Origin: Bacillota bacterium
Lineage (GTDB): Bacteria > Bacillota > Ch66 > Ch109
DNA length: 64,000 nucleotides
NCBI GenBank assembly: GCA_013178275.1
Contig: JABLWZ010000002.1
Location: 124,001 to 188,000, forward strand
Direction: 5' to 3'
In this document: piece by piece, positions 25,000 to 33,417 of the stretch
Layout: each line of letters begins with the position of its first letter
How positions within the stretch are numbered: position 1 is the first letter of the stretch
Program-made: the position numbers and the translations under genes
Notes under the pieces: generated by a model
What the model was told of the DNA's origin: nothing
Seen by the model: only the letters and a program-made list of their open reading frames with translations
Database searches by the model: none

Positions 25000-25398
25000 A
25001 AATGGTTATCTCCATGAAGGACATTTCTCCTCAGGACCACGTTCTGTCAAACCACCTAAAATTATATCCACGGCAAGAAAGTAGATCTGGTAATGGAAAA
25101 GGCGCTAAAACCTCAGTTAGGGAAAAAAATACTTCGTGAGGTTAAGTACGTATGATCAGAAGTTATTTTCTATACCTCGGTGATATAGTTGAGCCCATCG
25201 AGATGAATCAAGCGGGAATACTTTGACGAGGAGAATTATATCCTTAAGGAACACAGGCTGTTTTACCCGATCAGATCCCTAAACTTGCTGAGATAAAGGT
25301 CTCACCCGAGAGATGAGGTGTGGTTTCAAATAACTAATGTTAATAATTGCTTGTCAGGCTATAATAATATACAATAAGCGGAATATGGAGGTAATGTT
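25000..25398. other. Intergenic region upstream of PadR gene, no gene supported
   Basis: About 400 bp with no ORF of note. A short fragment reading VDLVMEKALKPQLGKKILREVKYV and then a stop (near 25080-25153) may be the remains of a gene but has no start or match that I recognise. TATAAT near 25362 and SD GGAGGTAATGTT near 25387 belong to the PadR gene. Confidence 0.4.
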
Positions 25399-25821
25399 AT
25401 GGCAAGGCAAGCGAAAGCGGCTAAGGAAACTGAAGAACCGATTAAGTCAAATCAAAAAACCAGGAGTGGCGTAAGAAAGTGGATTGAGCCGAGCATACTC
25501 ATGTTGTTGATGAAACAACCTACTCATGGTTATGATTTAGCCAATAGTATTAAGGAATTAGATATTAACGAGGATAAACCTGATTTTGGCACGGTTTACC
25601 GTACTTTGCGAGGAATGGAAGACGAAGGGTTAATTAAATCGGAATGGGTTACTGAGGGCCCAGGCCCGGCTAAAAGAAACTATAAAATTACACCCAAGGG
25701 AACAAAAACCGTAGGTCACTGGACAAAGGAAGTAGAAAAAGATATAGATATCCTAAGCCGTTTCCTAATACGGCTTAAGCAATTTACTCCAGATAAATCT
25801 AAGAAAAGGAAGAACCATTAA
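25399..25821 (+). CDS. PadR-family transcriptional regulator, copy 1
   Basis: The 140-aa protein has a basic leader of about 30 residues, then a PadR winged helix: IEPSILMLLMKQPTHGYDLANSIKEL... GTVYRTLRGMEDEGLIKSEWVTEGPGPAKRNYKITPKGTKTV. A C-terminal helix (TKEVEKDIDILSRFLIRLKQF) mediates dimerisation. PadR proteins are ligand-responsive repressors. It is followed by a strong terminator, so it is a single-gene unit. A paralog lies at 49331-49708; targets are not evident. Confidence 0.85.
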   Translation: MARQAKAAKETEEPIKSNQKTRSGVRKWIEPSILMLLMKQPTHGYDLANSIKELDINEDKPDFGTVYRTLRGMEDEGLIKSEWVTEGPGPAKRNYKITPKGTKTVGHWTKEVEKDIDILSRFLIRLKQFTPDKSKKRKNH

Positions 25822-25830
25822 CATATAACC

Positions 25831-25857
25831 AGGCCCTTATCGGGCCTATTTTTTTGT
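25831..25857 (+). terminator. Terminator of the PadR gene
   Basis: AGGCCC-TTATC-GGGCCT is a perfect 6-bp stem followed by ATTTTTTTG, a strong rho-independent terminator. Confidence 0.85.
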
Positions 25858-26037
25858 GAATGCATCCCTCCATTTGTGCCACCCAGGCTTAATGCTTGCT
25901 TCACCTACAAAGGGTTTCAACCTCAGGTCCCCTTATAAAAATGAGATAAATTTTGGAATATTTATCTTTAAAATGTTTAGAATCTTAATATATACTAAAA
26001 ACTATAGCTATAACAATTTGGAATGAGGTGACCTTTA

Positions 26038-26433
26038 ATGGACCAAACTGAATTCTTGAGTGTATCCCAGGTGGCGGATCAGCTCAAATCAAATTATCAA
26101 AAAGTGCTATACATGATCAAGACGAATAAGATGCCGGCTAAAAAAGAAGGTAAGTCCTTTAAAATCCCCGCCAACTACCAGGAATTGATGGCAGAAGGAG
26201 TCAGTACCCCCAAGCGGATTAAAAGGAAGCAGGGTCAAGAAGCTTTGCCCTCGAAAAGGAGAGGAAGGCCGAAAAAGGAGAAAACCGCTGCCAAGGGTAA
26301 AAGCAGTCATTTAAAAGAAGTAACCTCGATACCCCAGAAAGAGGTTAATAAGGAGCAGTTGATCAATAATCTAACCAAAGCAATTTCGGATCTTGTAGAG
26401 TTTCAGGTGAGCAAAATTTTAAGCAAGAAATAA
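26038..26433 (+). CDS. Helix-turn-helix (excisionase/MerR-like) protein with basic AT-hook-like tail
   Basis: The 131-aa protein starts at ATG after SD GAGGTGACCTTTA. Residues 5-50 form a winged HTH of the DNA-binding excise type (FLSVSQVADQLKSNYQKVLYMIKTNKMPAKKEGKSFKIP). A Lys/Arg-rich linker contains RRGRPKKEK, an AT-hook-like stretch, and the C-terminus is an amphipathic helix (EQLINNLTKAISDLVEFQVSKIL). It is probably a small DNA-architecture or regulatory factor. It is monocistronic. Confidence 0.65.
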   Translation: MDQTEFLSVSQVADQLKSNYQKVLYMIKTNKMPAKKEGKSFKIPANYQELMAEGVSTPKRIKRKQGQEALPSKRRGRPKKEKTAAKGKSSHLKEVTSIPQKEVNKEQLINNLTKAISDLVEFQVSKILSKK

Positions 26434-26473
26434 AACCAGGGAATGATGGATCCATTTAAAATTGTAGAAAAAC

Positions 26474-26503
26474 CCGGTAGTCAAACCTACCGGTGTAGTG
26501 TTT
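26474..26503. terminator. Stem-loop between convergent genes
   Basis: CCGGTAG-TCAAAC-CTACCGG is a perfect 7-bp stem, followed by TGTAGTGTTT. It lies about 40 nt after the HTH gene and 90 nt past the spoVT stop and may serve both directions. The T tract is poor. Confidence 0.5.
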
Positions 26504-26585
26504 AATTATAGAACTTCAATCCGGATTACTCAATTATACTAACCGGACTCTCATTTGGTTCTGTTCAGGAGAAATAAATTTAGAC

Positions 26586-27146
26586 CTAGGTTTCCATCTG
26601 CTTAGCAAGGAAGCCGGCGGCTGTTTGAGCCATCTTTAGCACTATATCGCCCAGTTTAACTCCCGGGTCTTTAGGCATAAGGATCACGGCACCGATAGCG
26701 TCGCCCTCAAGAATAATAGGAGAGATAACCTTTGGGATTGTCCTGTAATTCTCGGTTTCATCCAGGATAGCGATCTCTTCGAAGTAAGGATCACCATTAT
26801 CGTTAATTAATAGGGAATTTTGTTCTTCCATAACTTTCTTGATGGTGGTGTCCAATTTTTTATTAAGAAATTCTTTTCTGGATACACCCGATACAGCGAC
26901 GACAGTGTCCGGGTCACAAATAAGTGCGAGATGTCCTAAACTCTGATGCAGAGAATCTGCGTATTCCTGTGCAAATTCTTCAAGCCTACCCACGATGGAA
27001 TACTTTTTGAGGATTACCCCTCCTTCACGATCAACAAAAATCTCCAACGGAGTTCCTTCCCTGATTCTCAGACTACGACGAATTTCCTTCGGAATTACTA
27101 TTCTCCCTAGATCATCTATCCGCCTGACAATACCTGTCGCCTTCAT
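26586..27146 (-). CDS. spoVT: Stage V sporulation protein T (AbrB/SpoVT regulator)
   Basis: The 186-aa protein has the AbrB swapped-hairpin DNA-binding domain at 1-50 (MKATGIVRRIDDLGRIVIPKEIRRSLRIREGTPLEIFVDREGGVILKKY) and a GAF-like C-terminal domain at about 55-180 (LALICDPDTVVAVSGVSRKEF... IILEGDAIGAVILM). Length and domain order are those of SpoVT, the forespore regulator that tunes sigma-G genes. SD AAGGAGATAGCT precedes the start, and a sigma-G-like promoter lies 34 nt further up. Confidence 0.93.
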   Translation of the reverse strand: MKATGIVRRIDDLGRIVIPKEIRRSLRIREGTPLEIFVDREGGVILKKYSIVGRLEEFAQEYADSLHQSLGHLALICDPDTVVAVSGVSRKEFLNKKLDTTIKKVMEEQNSLLINDNGDPYFEEIAILDETENYRTIPKVISPIILEGDAIGAVILMPKDPGVKLGDIVLKMAQTAAGFLAKQMET

Positions 27147-27179
27147 AGCTATCTCCTTCCAAAACTATTTTGATATATT

Positions 27180-27208
27180 TAGTATTTAGTCTATTAGAAG
27201 GATTATTC
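27180..27208 (-). promoter_or_regulatory. Sigma-G-like promoter of spoVT
   Basis: On the minus strand GAATA (27208-27204), 17-nt spacer, AATACTA (27186-27180). This matches the forespore consensus (GHATR / CATWHTA) except for one base in the -10. SpoVT is known to be under sigma-G in Bacillus. Confidence 0.6.
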
Positions 27209-27309
27209 GGTTATTTCTTCTTAAATTGAATCGACAAATGTTTTAAGTTGGCCGCAGGGGAAATAGGAAGAAGAACTGCTTAAGTAATGTTAGATGTTTG
27301 ATCTCTCTT

Positions 27310-27861
27310 TTAGCCTGCCTGCTGTTTTTTCATTATCGAATCGGTTAACCATTTCGAGAAAAGCGCAGTTGATAGGTAAGTAGGAAAGTCGTAAACGTAT
27401 GTTACTTTATACATCAAGTAGATATTAGACAGCACTAGAAACGGTTCCCCAATGAAGGACACTACTGAAGTCAAAACAAGAGAGGCGATGAGAAACTCCT
27501 TCCACCTGGGGAAAAACTGGTAACCCAACATATAAACGACCGGCACCAAGCATAAATCCAGTGACAGGGTTATGCTCGGAATCGAAGGTAACAGTATATG
27601 TCCGTAGCCCCAGTACCCAAGCATTACCCCGATAACATCAACCGCTGTAGTTATACCTGCAATCCAAAAGCCGAAGATGAGGATTTGCGTTAGCCTTTTC
27701 TTGTCTAAAAACCGCCACCACAAAAACCAGGTCCACACAGCACATGCCACTAGAAACCACCACTACCAGGTAAAGAGGGTGTTGTTAAGCCAATACTCGT
27801 AGACCATACCAGTCATTTTTAGCTGGGTCTCCAATACTTGCTCTGTCGTTGGAATCTTCAA
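27310..27861 (-). pseudogene. CBO0543-family membrane protein with in-frame amber stop
   Basis: The ORF track shows only a 146-aa piece from 27750. Reading further upstream in the same frame gives LKIPTTEQVLETQLKMTGMVYEYWLNNTLFTW, then TAG, then WWFLVACAVWTWFLWWRF, so one continuous protein of about 183 codons is cut at codon 33. Family members usually read W-Q-W-W here, so a CAG-to-TAG change is likely. A TTG start at 27861 follows SD GAGAGGAG at a good distance. Five or more transmembrane helices are visible. No other lesion was seen, so the stop is recent, is read through, or is a sequencing error. Confidence 0.7.
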
Positions 27862-28036
27862 TCGCACTCCTCTCGTCAAGCTTTTATCTTATACTCTGCC
27901 TAGATGGGTATTTTTATAAGCTAAGAGGCCAGATGAAGTTAATTATTTCTGGATCTCATTGTCTAGAAAACCTGTATGGATACTCTGCTAAACTTAAGTT
28001 TTTGGTAGAAAGTGAAAGAGGTGATGAGAATACCGA

Positions 28037-28291
28037 ATGCTTACTGGCATAATACACCCGGGGGAAGTTTTTCTACTATTTGTCCTACCGGGATACCGTT
28101 ATGTACCTCAATTCCTATCAAATCCAGGCTTTGACAACATAGCGGGGGCATATGTATCAGATTTATATAGAATCCTGGTACCGCTTAAAGGCTTTTCACC
28201 AATCTATTTAGCAATCATCCTAGTGGTTGCGGTAGCGGCTCTTTTCTACCTTTTCCGAGCAGCAAAATTGGATAGCTGGATAACGCGATAA
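28037..28291 (+). CDS. Small putative membrane protein
   Basis: The 84-aa ORF starts at ATG after SD AAAGAGGTGATGAG. It has one clear transmembrane helix near the end (IYLAIILVVAVAALFYLF) and an earlier hydrophobic stretch (GEVFLLFVLPGYRYV). No family was recognised. SD quality argues that it is real; composition and isolation argue against it. Confidence 0.35.
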   Translation: MLTGIIHPGEVFLLFVLPGYRYVPQFLSNPGFDNIAGAYVSDLYRILVPLKGFSPIYLAIILVVAVAALFYLFRAAKLDSWITR

Positions 28292-28358
28292 AAAAAGCAC
28301 AGGTTTCTAGTAAAGATCCATTTTGATCGGCCGCCCAATTGGCTCACGTGCCTCTTAT

Positions 28359-28490
28359 ATGCTTCGAAAAATCCGCAAGGGGATTTTGGTGTTTGATAGA
28401 CCAGGTTTGCTTGTCATAGAAACCGAAGAGGCACAAAAAGTTGATATTCTTCATAGGATAAATCGAAATCTGAGAATTAGCCAAGGCTAA
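28359..28490 (+). CDS. Small ORF just upstream of feoA
   Basis: A 43-aa frame (MLRKIRKGILVFDRPGLLVIETEEAQ... RINRNLRISQG) ends 24 nt before feoA. The composition looks coding, but no SD is visible before the ATG, so it may be the 3' remnant of a longer gene. Its last codons overlap a 14-bp palindrome. Confidence 0.3.
   Translation: MLRKIRKGILVFDRPGLLVIETEEAQKVDILHRINRNLRISQG
28477..28490. promoter_or_regulatory. Palindrome upstream of feoA, candidate metalloregulator site
   Basis: TTAGCCAAGGCTAA is a perfect 14-bp palindrome 10 nt before the feoA SD. It resembles half-sites of DtxR/IdeR boxes (TTAGG...CCTAA), and a DtxR/MntR gene closes the feo cluster. Confidence 0.4.
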
Positions 28491-28514
28491 CTTTTTAATA
28501 GGAGGAGTGTAACA

Positions 28515-28760
28515 GTGATGCTACCTAGATATGCCATTCCTTTATCTAAACTACCGATTGGTTCGTCGGGTAAGATAGTCGACCTGGAACTTGACGGTCT
28601 ATTGAGACGTCGGGTGTTGGACTTGGGTATGGTGCCAGGTACGCAGGTCGAATGTGTTCGTAGAAGTCCCTCGGGTGATCCTACAGCTTATAAGGTCAGG
28701 GGGGCAATGATTGCTCTCCGTAGCGAGAATGCAAAACTTATAACCGTATATCTTAGCTAA
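28515..28760 (+). CDS. feoA: Ferrous iron transport protein A
   Basis: The 81-aa SH3-like protein starts at GTG 28515 (or ATG 28518) after SD GGAGGAGTG. Features: PLSKLPIGSSGKIVDLELDGLLRRRVLDLGMVPGTQVECVRRSPSGDPTAYKVRGAMIALRSENAKLI, the typical FeoA core with GDP...Y.VRG...ALR. FeoA is a cytosolic partner of FeoB. The gene lies 20 nt upstream of the FeoB GTPase gene. Confidence 0.92.
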   Translation: MMLPRYAIPLSKLPIGSSGKIVDLELDGLLRRRVLDLGMVPGTQVECVRRSPSGDPTAYKVRGAMIALRSENAKLITVYLS

Positions 28761-28780
28761 TTTATTCTCAAGGAGATGCC

Positions 28781-29560
28781 ATGGATACGAATTGCTTTGA
28801 CCGTTCGTCGATATTGAAGGATGAGTTTGATATAAATCCAGAAGCGGGCCAGTACGTTGTGGCCCTGGCGGGGAACCCCAACGTCGGGAAAAGCACGGTG
28901 TTCAATGCCTTAACCGGCCTACGCCAGCACACCGGGAACTGGCCGGGCAAAACGGTGAACAGCGCTCAGGGAAGCTTCAGTCATAAGGGTAAATCATTTT
29001 TACTGGTGGACCTGCCAGGGACATATTCGCTGATGGCTCATTCGGTGGAAGAGGAAATAGCCCGTGACTTCATCTGTTTCGGGCGTCCAGATGTCACAGT
29101 GGTGGTGGTCGCCGCCTCTTGTCTGGAACGCAATCTGAACCTGGCCCTCCAGGTGATGGAAATAACTTTCAGGGTAGTGATATGTGTTAATCTGCTGGAC
29201 GAGGCGAAAAAAGAAGGCATTCAGGTAGATTTACCGGGTCTGAGCCGGAAGCTGGGAGTACCTGTGGTGGGCACGGTGGCAAGGACGGGGAAGGGGCTCA
29301 GAGAACTGCGTGAAGCGGTGTACAACACCGCGGAGGAGGCTTTTATCCCCAGGCCCTGGAGGTTTACGTACGACCGCGAGGTGGAAGAGGCGGTCGAGGC
29401 GCTTATTCCCAAGATTGTACAGCTCATCGGGTGCGCGATCGATCCCCGCTGGGTGGCGCTTCGCCTGCTTGACGGTGACCGGGCCTTGATCGAGAGAATA
29501 GATGCATATATTTGCAGTAACAAAAATGGTCTGAAGAATAAATTGGAGGCGGCGATATGA
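28781..29560 (+). CDS. feoB: FeoB N-terminal GTPase as a separate gene
   Basis: The 259-aa protein starts at ATG after SD AAGGAGATGCC. It has the G motifs G1 GNPNVGKSTVFN near residue 31, G3 DLPGTYSL near residue 75 and G4 NLLDEAKKEG near residue 135, then the helical GDI-like region (about 185-255). It stops at TGA 29558-29560, where the permease gene starts with ATG 29557, a 4-nt ATGA overlap. In most bacteria both parts are one protein of about 650-750 aa. The stop at a domain boundary and the own start suggest a natural split. Confidence 0.88.
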   Translation: MDTNCFDRSSILKDEFDINPEAGQYVVALAGNPNVGKSTVFNALTGLRQHTGNWPGKTVNSAQGSFSHKGKSFLLVDLPGTYSLMAHSVEEEIARDFICFGRPDVTVVVVAASCLERNLNLALQVMEITFRVVICVNLLDEAKKEGIQVDLPGLSRKLGVPVVGTVARTGKGLRELREAVYNTAEEAFIPRPWRFTYDREVEEAVEALIPKIVQLIGCAIDPRWVALRLLDGDRALIERIDAYICSNKNGLKNKLEAAI

Positions 29561-30960
29561 GTTCGGCGGAAGGGGCAAAAACCCTGACGGAAATCTATTC
29601 CGAGGTGGAAAGGGATCATCGCTTTAAGCGGAAAGCGCTGGTCGACCGGATGGTGAGCGATATATACTCCAACGCGGAGCAAATCGCCGGCGAGGTGGTA
29701 ACGAGAGATATTTCCCAGCGAGGCAGCTGGGACGCCAGATTAGACAGCATCCTGACCTCCCGCTGGCTGGGTTTTCCAATCATGGCGGTACTGCTCGGTC
29801 TGGTTTTTTGGATAACCGTGAAGGGGGCGAATGTCCCTTCCGAAATGATCGCAACAGTGTTATTCAGCCTGGAAGAGAAACTCTCGATCTGGTTTCTGGC
29901 TTCTGGGGTCCCTGGCTGGCTGTACGGGGTTCTGGTACTGGGGATGTACCGGACCCTGGCCTGGGTAGTATCGGTAATGCTGCCTCCGATGGCCATATTT
30001 TTCCCCTTGTTCACCCTGCTGGAAGATCTGGGGTATCTTCCCCGGGTGGCCTTCAACCTGGACAGCTTTTTTAGAAAGGCCAAAGCCTGCGGCAAGCAGG
30101 CCCTGACAATGTGCATGGGATTCGGCTGCAACGCCGCGGGGATCATTTCCTGCCGAATTATCGATTCCCCCCGGGAGCGACTGATCGCTCTGTTGACCAA
30201 CAACTTCGTGCCCTGCAACGGGCGTTTCCCGACCTTGATCGCCATAGCCATAGTCTTCATCGGAGGGACATTCGCTTCGATCGGCGATACCATAGCGGCT
30301 TCTGTGGTCATCACCGGCCTGGTTATGTTAGGAATTGCCGTGACGCTTCTGATTTCGCGGCTGCTATCCGCCACTGTTCTCAAAGGTGAGCCTTCATCGC
30401 TGATTTTAGAGATGCCTCCTTACCGTGTGCCGCAGGTCGGGCCGGCAATCTACCGCTCGATAATCGACCGCACGATCTTTGTTCTTGCGCGGGCGGTGAA
30501 GGTGGCCGCACCGGCGGGAGCTGTCATCTGGATACTGGGCAACGTGTACGTCGGAGAGATGAGCGTCATCGGGCACCTGGCCAGCTGGCTGAACCCGCTG
30601 GGTCGGACCATCGGCCTGGACGGGTTTATTCTCCTGGCGTTCATCCTGGGATTCCCCGCCAACGAGATCGTCTTGCCGATCTTGATAATGTGCTACTTGT
30701 CCACCGGCCACATGCAGGAATTCGAGAGCCTGGATGAACTCCGGACGCTCCTGGTGGACAACGGATGGACACTGCTGACAGCCGTCAACGCGATGCTTTT
30801 CTCCCTTCTGCACTGGCCCTGCGCGACCACCATACTGACGGTATTTAAAGAAACCGGCAGCAGAAAATGGACCCTTTTAGCATTTGCGATTCCCACCACG
30901 GTCGCCTTTATGGTCTGTTTCATCGTCGCCCAGTGCGCGCGGCTGTTCGGCCTGGCTTAA
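29557..30960 (+). CDS. feoB: FeoB membrane permease part as a separate gene
   Basis: The 467-aa protein begins in the region that normally links GTPase and membrane domain (TLTEIYSEVERDHRFKRKALVDRMVSDIYSNAEQ), then has about eight to ten transmembrane helices. The two Gate regions contain the conserved Cys motifs: MGFGCNAAGIISCRIIDSPRERLIALLTNNFVPCNGRFPTLI near residue 187 and FILGFPANEIVLPILIMCYL near residue 368. It moves Fe2+ inward. SD GGAGGCGGCGAT lies inside the GTPase gene. Confidence 0.9.
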   Translation: MSSAEGAKTLTEIYSEVERDHRFKRKALVDRMVSDIYSNAEQIAGEVVTRDISQRGSWDARLDSILTSRWLGFPIMAVLLGLVFWITVKGANVPSEMIATVLFSLEEKLSIWFLASGVPGWLYGVLVLGMYRTLAWVVSVMLPPMAIFFPLFTLLEDLGYLPRVAFNLDSFFRKAKACGKQALTMCMGFGCNAAGIISCRIIDSPRERLIALLTNNFVPCNGRFPTLIAIAIVFIGGTFASIGDTIAASVVITGLVMLGIAVTLLISRLLSATVLKGEPSSLILEMPPYRVPQVGPAIYRSIIDRTIFVLARAVKVAAPAGAVIWILGNVYVGEMSVIGHLASWLNPLGRTIGLDGFILLAFILGFPANEIVLPILIMCYLSTGHMQEFESLDELRTLLVDNGWTLLTAVNAMLFSLLHWPCATTILTVFKETGSRKWTLLAFAIPTTVAFMVCFIVAQCARLFGLA

Positions 30961-31008
30961 GCGATAACCGTGGTATTATTGAAGTGTGCCTTTAGCAGGA
31001 GGAGTAAC

Positions 31009-31476
31009 ATGTGTGAACCAAAGGAACTGTTTCATACCGTCCGCGGTTATGAACTGCAGCGCCAGGAGAACCGATACGTAACCCCCTGTATGGAAGACTA
31101 TATAGAAATGGTTTACCGTTTGTCTGAAAACAACAGCCTGGTGAGGATGAGCGATCTATCTAAAGCCCTTAACGTAAAGCTGCCATCCGCCACCAAGATG
31201 GTGCAAAAAATAGCGGAGTTGAGCTACATCAACTATGAGAAGTATTCTCTGCTCAGATTAACCGACCGGGGGAGAGAACTCGGCGAGTACCTTATCAAAC
31301 GGCACTCCGTTATAGAGCGGTTTCTAAGGCTTATTGGGGTCAAGGAAGGTCTGCTGGAGCAGATAGAAAAGATCGAGCACAATATAAGCGAAGCGACTTT
31401 AGGGCGGCTGGAGCTGTTTATCGGCTTCGCGGAATCGAATCCCGAACTGCTGGACAAATTTAAAATGTTGGACTGA
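31009..31476 (+). CDS. DtxR/MntR-family metalloregulator
   Basis: The 155-aa protein starts at ATG 31009 after SD AGGAGGAGTAAC; the track start is 13 codons too early. The winged helix at about 25-85 (TPCMEDYIEMVYRLSENNSLVRMSDLSKALNVKLPSATKMVQKIAELSYINYEKYSLLRLTDRGRELG) is followed by a dimerisation/metal domain (KRHSVIERFLRLIGVKEGLLEQIEKIEHNIS) without the SH3 extension, as in MntR. It lies about 48 nt behind feoB and most likely represses the feo genes with Fe2+ or Mn2+. Confidence 0.85.
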   Translation: MCEPKELFHTVRGYELQRQENRYVTPCMEDYIEMVYRLSENNSLVRMSDLSKALNVKLPSATKMVQKIAELSYINYEKYSLLRLTDRGRELGEYLIKRHSVIERFLRLIGVKEGLLEQIEKIEHNISEATLGRLELFIGFAESNPELLDKFKMLD

Positions 31477-31526
31477 CTTTCGCGGAGGTGATTTTTTGAT
31501 ATACTAGACTGAGACTGTAACAGAAT

Positions 31527-32345
31527 ATGAGGGATTTAACAAAGCAAACAATGATCAACACTTATATCATAGCTGTAATATTAGGCATTGTAGAGGGATT
31601 AACCGAGTTCATACCGGTGTCTTCCACCGGCCATCTGATAATAGCGGGTAACCTGTTAGGTTTTTCGGGAGTCAAGGCAGCGACCTTCGAGGTGTTCATA
31701 CAGCTGGGGGCAATTGCGGCTGTCGTGCTGGTTTACCGTTCAAGGTTTATCGGTCTACTGACCAGGTGGAAAGACACCCGGTTCCTGAACCTGATTCACA
31801 TTATCGCCGCGATGGCCCCGGCACTGTTACTGGGATATCTCCTGCATGATATCGTCAAACACAACCTGTTCTCGGTTCAGACCGTGCTGATAGGGCTCGT
31901 CATGGGGAGCGTTTTACTGTTCGTGGCTGCTTCCAGAGCCGGGGGTCTTCGCAAAACAGATAGCCTGGATGACATAACGGTTTTCCAGGCTTTCATAATA
32001 GGTGTTTTTCAGTGCCTGTCACTTTGGCCCGGGTTTTCCCGCTCGGGGTCTACTATCGCTGGCGGAATACTGAGTGGATTGAGTTTTTCGGCCGCCGCCG
32101 AGTTTTCCTTTATTGTCGCGGTACCTATTATGTTCGCAGCCACTGGTTACGACCTTATCAAGTCATATCACTACTTGTCTTTAAACGATATTCCTTTATT
32201 CGCTATAGGTTTTACAGTGTCTTTTCTCGTCGCGTGGCTGGCGATCGTCTGGTTTTTAAGGGTGCTTAATAAGCTGGGACTATCGCCGTTTGCCTGGTAT
32301 CGTATAGCCATCGCGGCGATTTTCTGGCTTGTTGTGTTAAGCTAA
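31527..32345 (+). CDS. uppP: Undecaprenyl-diphosphate phosphatase
   Basis: The 272-aa polytopic membrane protein has both BacA/UppP signatures: GIVEGLTEFIPVSSTGHLIIAGNLLGF near residue 20 and PGFSRSGSTIAGG near residue 172. It recycles the lipid carrier of wall synthesis. Start is ATG 31527 or ATG 31551; neither has a good SD, and the shorter form would start MINTYIIAVILG. A TATACT-like box precedes it. Length is normal. Confidence 0.93.
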   Translation: MRDLTKQTMINTYIIAVILGIVEGLTEFIPVSSTGHLIIAGNLLGFSGVKAATFEVFIQLGAIAAVVLVYRSRFIGLLTRWKDTRFLNLIHIIAAMAPALLLGYLLHDIVKHNLFSVQTVLIGLVMGSVLLFVAASRAGGLRKTDSLDDITVFQAFIIGVFQCLSLWPGFSRSGSTIAGGILSGLSFSAAAEFSFIVAVPIMFAATGYDLIKSYHYLSLNDIPLFAIGFTVSFLVAWLAIVWFLRVLNKLGLSPFAWYRIAIAAIFWLVVLS

Positions 32346-32439
32346 CCATATCTCCAAATCGCCACCTGGGACTGAAATCCGTTTGAATCAAGGCCTTCAG
32401 AGAGTGGGGGTATTGAGTCTGATAATCGCTTAGATTTAA

Positions 32440-33417
32440 TCACCAACCGGGCAGCACCCACGTAGCTCCTACTTCCTGGATGGTCACCTTCTCCAGTCGA
32501 CCGGCGGCAGCCTGACGGAATCGGGCGATTGGTTCATCCATGGGTTCGTTGGAAAGCTTAAAAGCTCCCCAATGCATCGGAATAACCCATTTGGCGGACA
32601 TTTCCTCAGCCATTCTCCATGCCTGTTCCGGAGTAGCGTGCCTGGCTTCGAAGGACTTGGGGGAATAGGCGCCGATACTCATGATCGCCAGGTCTATGGG
32701 TATCCCACTGAGCTGTTGTTTAATCAGCTCCGTGTACGCGGTATCTCCACTGAAAAATATGTTTACGCCATTCTTTGAAAGGAGGTAGCTGTTGGCTTCC
32801 ATTCCTTTATTCCAGGGCAAACGGGCTCCCCAGTGTTTACCTTCTATGGCTTTGACTCTTACTCCGACTAAATCCCGGCTGTCCTGCCAATGCATTTCTT
32901 TTATTGACTGAAAACTCATGTCCTGCCATAAAAGGGTCGTATTTTTGGCGGTTACGGCAGTCGTGCTGGGTGACTGAAGTAGACGCAAGGTAGGGTAGTC
33001 GAAGTGATCGGTGTGAGCGTGAGAGACCAGCAATAGATCGACCGGGCCAACTTCCCAACTGTTTAGCGCCGCGGTTATATAACGCCTTAAACCGATGGTC
33101 TGGTTAAAAAACGGTGTAACCCCTATACGTGTGTCTAATGCCGGGTCGATGATAATTCTGGTACCAAAAAAATTGATTAAAAAGCTTGCGTGACCCAACC
33201 ATGCCACAGTGATATCTCTGTCCGACCACTTTCCCGGGGTGGGTCGAAGCATGGCTGGGGTCGTTGTATGTTCAAACTCTTCCTCAACCCGCCTTATAAA
33301 CACATTGTCTGTAGTTTTTATGCCAATACCGCCCGTCAATAAGAGCATTCCCAGGCCCAATCCCAAGACTTCCCGTCGGGTGTAGCTTTTCTTCAATATC
33401 GGGTTAATGATTCTCAC
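32440..33417 (-). CDS. Tat-exported metallo-beta-lactamase-fold hydrolase (UlaG/NAPE-PLD-like)
   Basis: The 325-aa protein has a Tat-type signal (YTRREVLGLGLGMLLLTGG) and an MBL domain: VAWLGHASFLINFFGTRIIIDPAL near residue 70, the metal motif SHAHTDHFD near residue 133, ANSYLL...FFSGDTAY near residue 220, and MHWGAFKLS near the end. UlaG/NAPE-PLD-like MBL proteins cleave lactones or phosphodiesters. The substrate cannot be predicted. It is convergent with uppP; no obvious SD is seen. Confidence 0.8.
   Translation of the reverse strand: MRIINPILKKSYTRREVLGLGLGMLLLTGGIGIKTTDNVFIRRVEEEFEHTTTPAMLRPTPGKWSDRDITVAWLGHASFLINFFGTRIIIDPALDTRIGVTPFFNQTIGLRRYITAALNSWEVGPVDLLLVSHAHTDHFDYPTLRLLQSPSTTAVTAKNTTLLWQDMSFQSIKEMHWQDSRDLVGVRVKAIEGKHWGARLPWNKGMEANSYLLSKNGVNIFFSGDTAYTELIKQQLSGIPIDLAIMSIGAYSPKSFEARHATPEQAWRMAEEMSAKWVIPMHWGAFKLSNEPMDEPIARFRQAAAGRLEKVTIQEVGATWVLPGW

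Noticed and set aside
27849-28052. 67-aa ORF on the plus strand
   Set aside because: It overlaps the start of the CBO0543 pseudogene antisense and has no SD.
29557-29560. Split FeoB as a simple sequencing frameshift
   Set aside because: The ATGA overlap, own SD and stop at the domain boundary argue for a real split, though raw reads should be checked.
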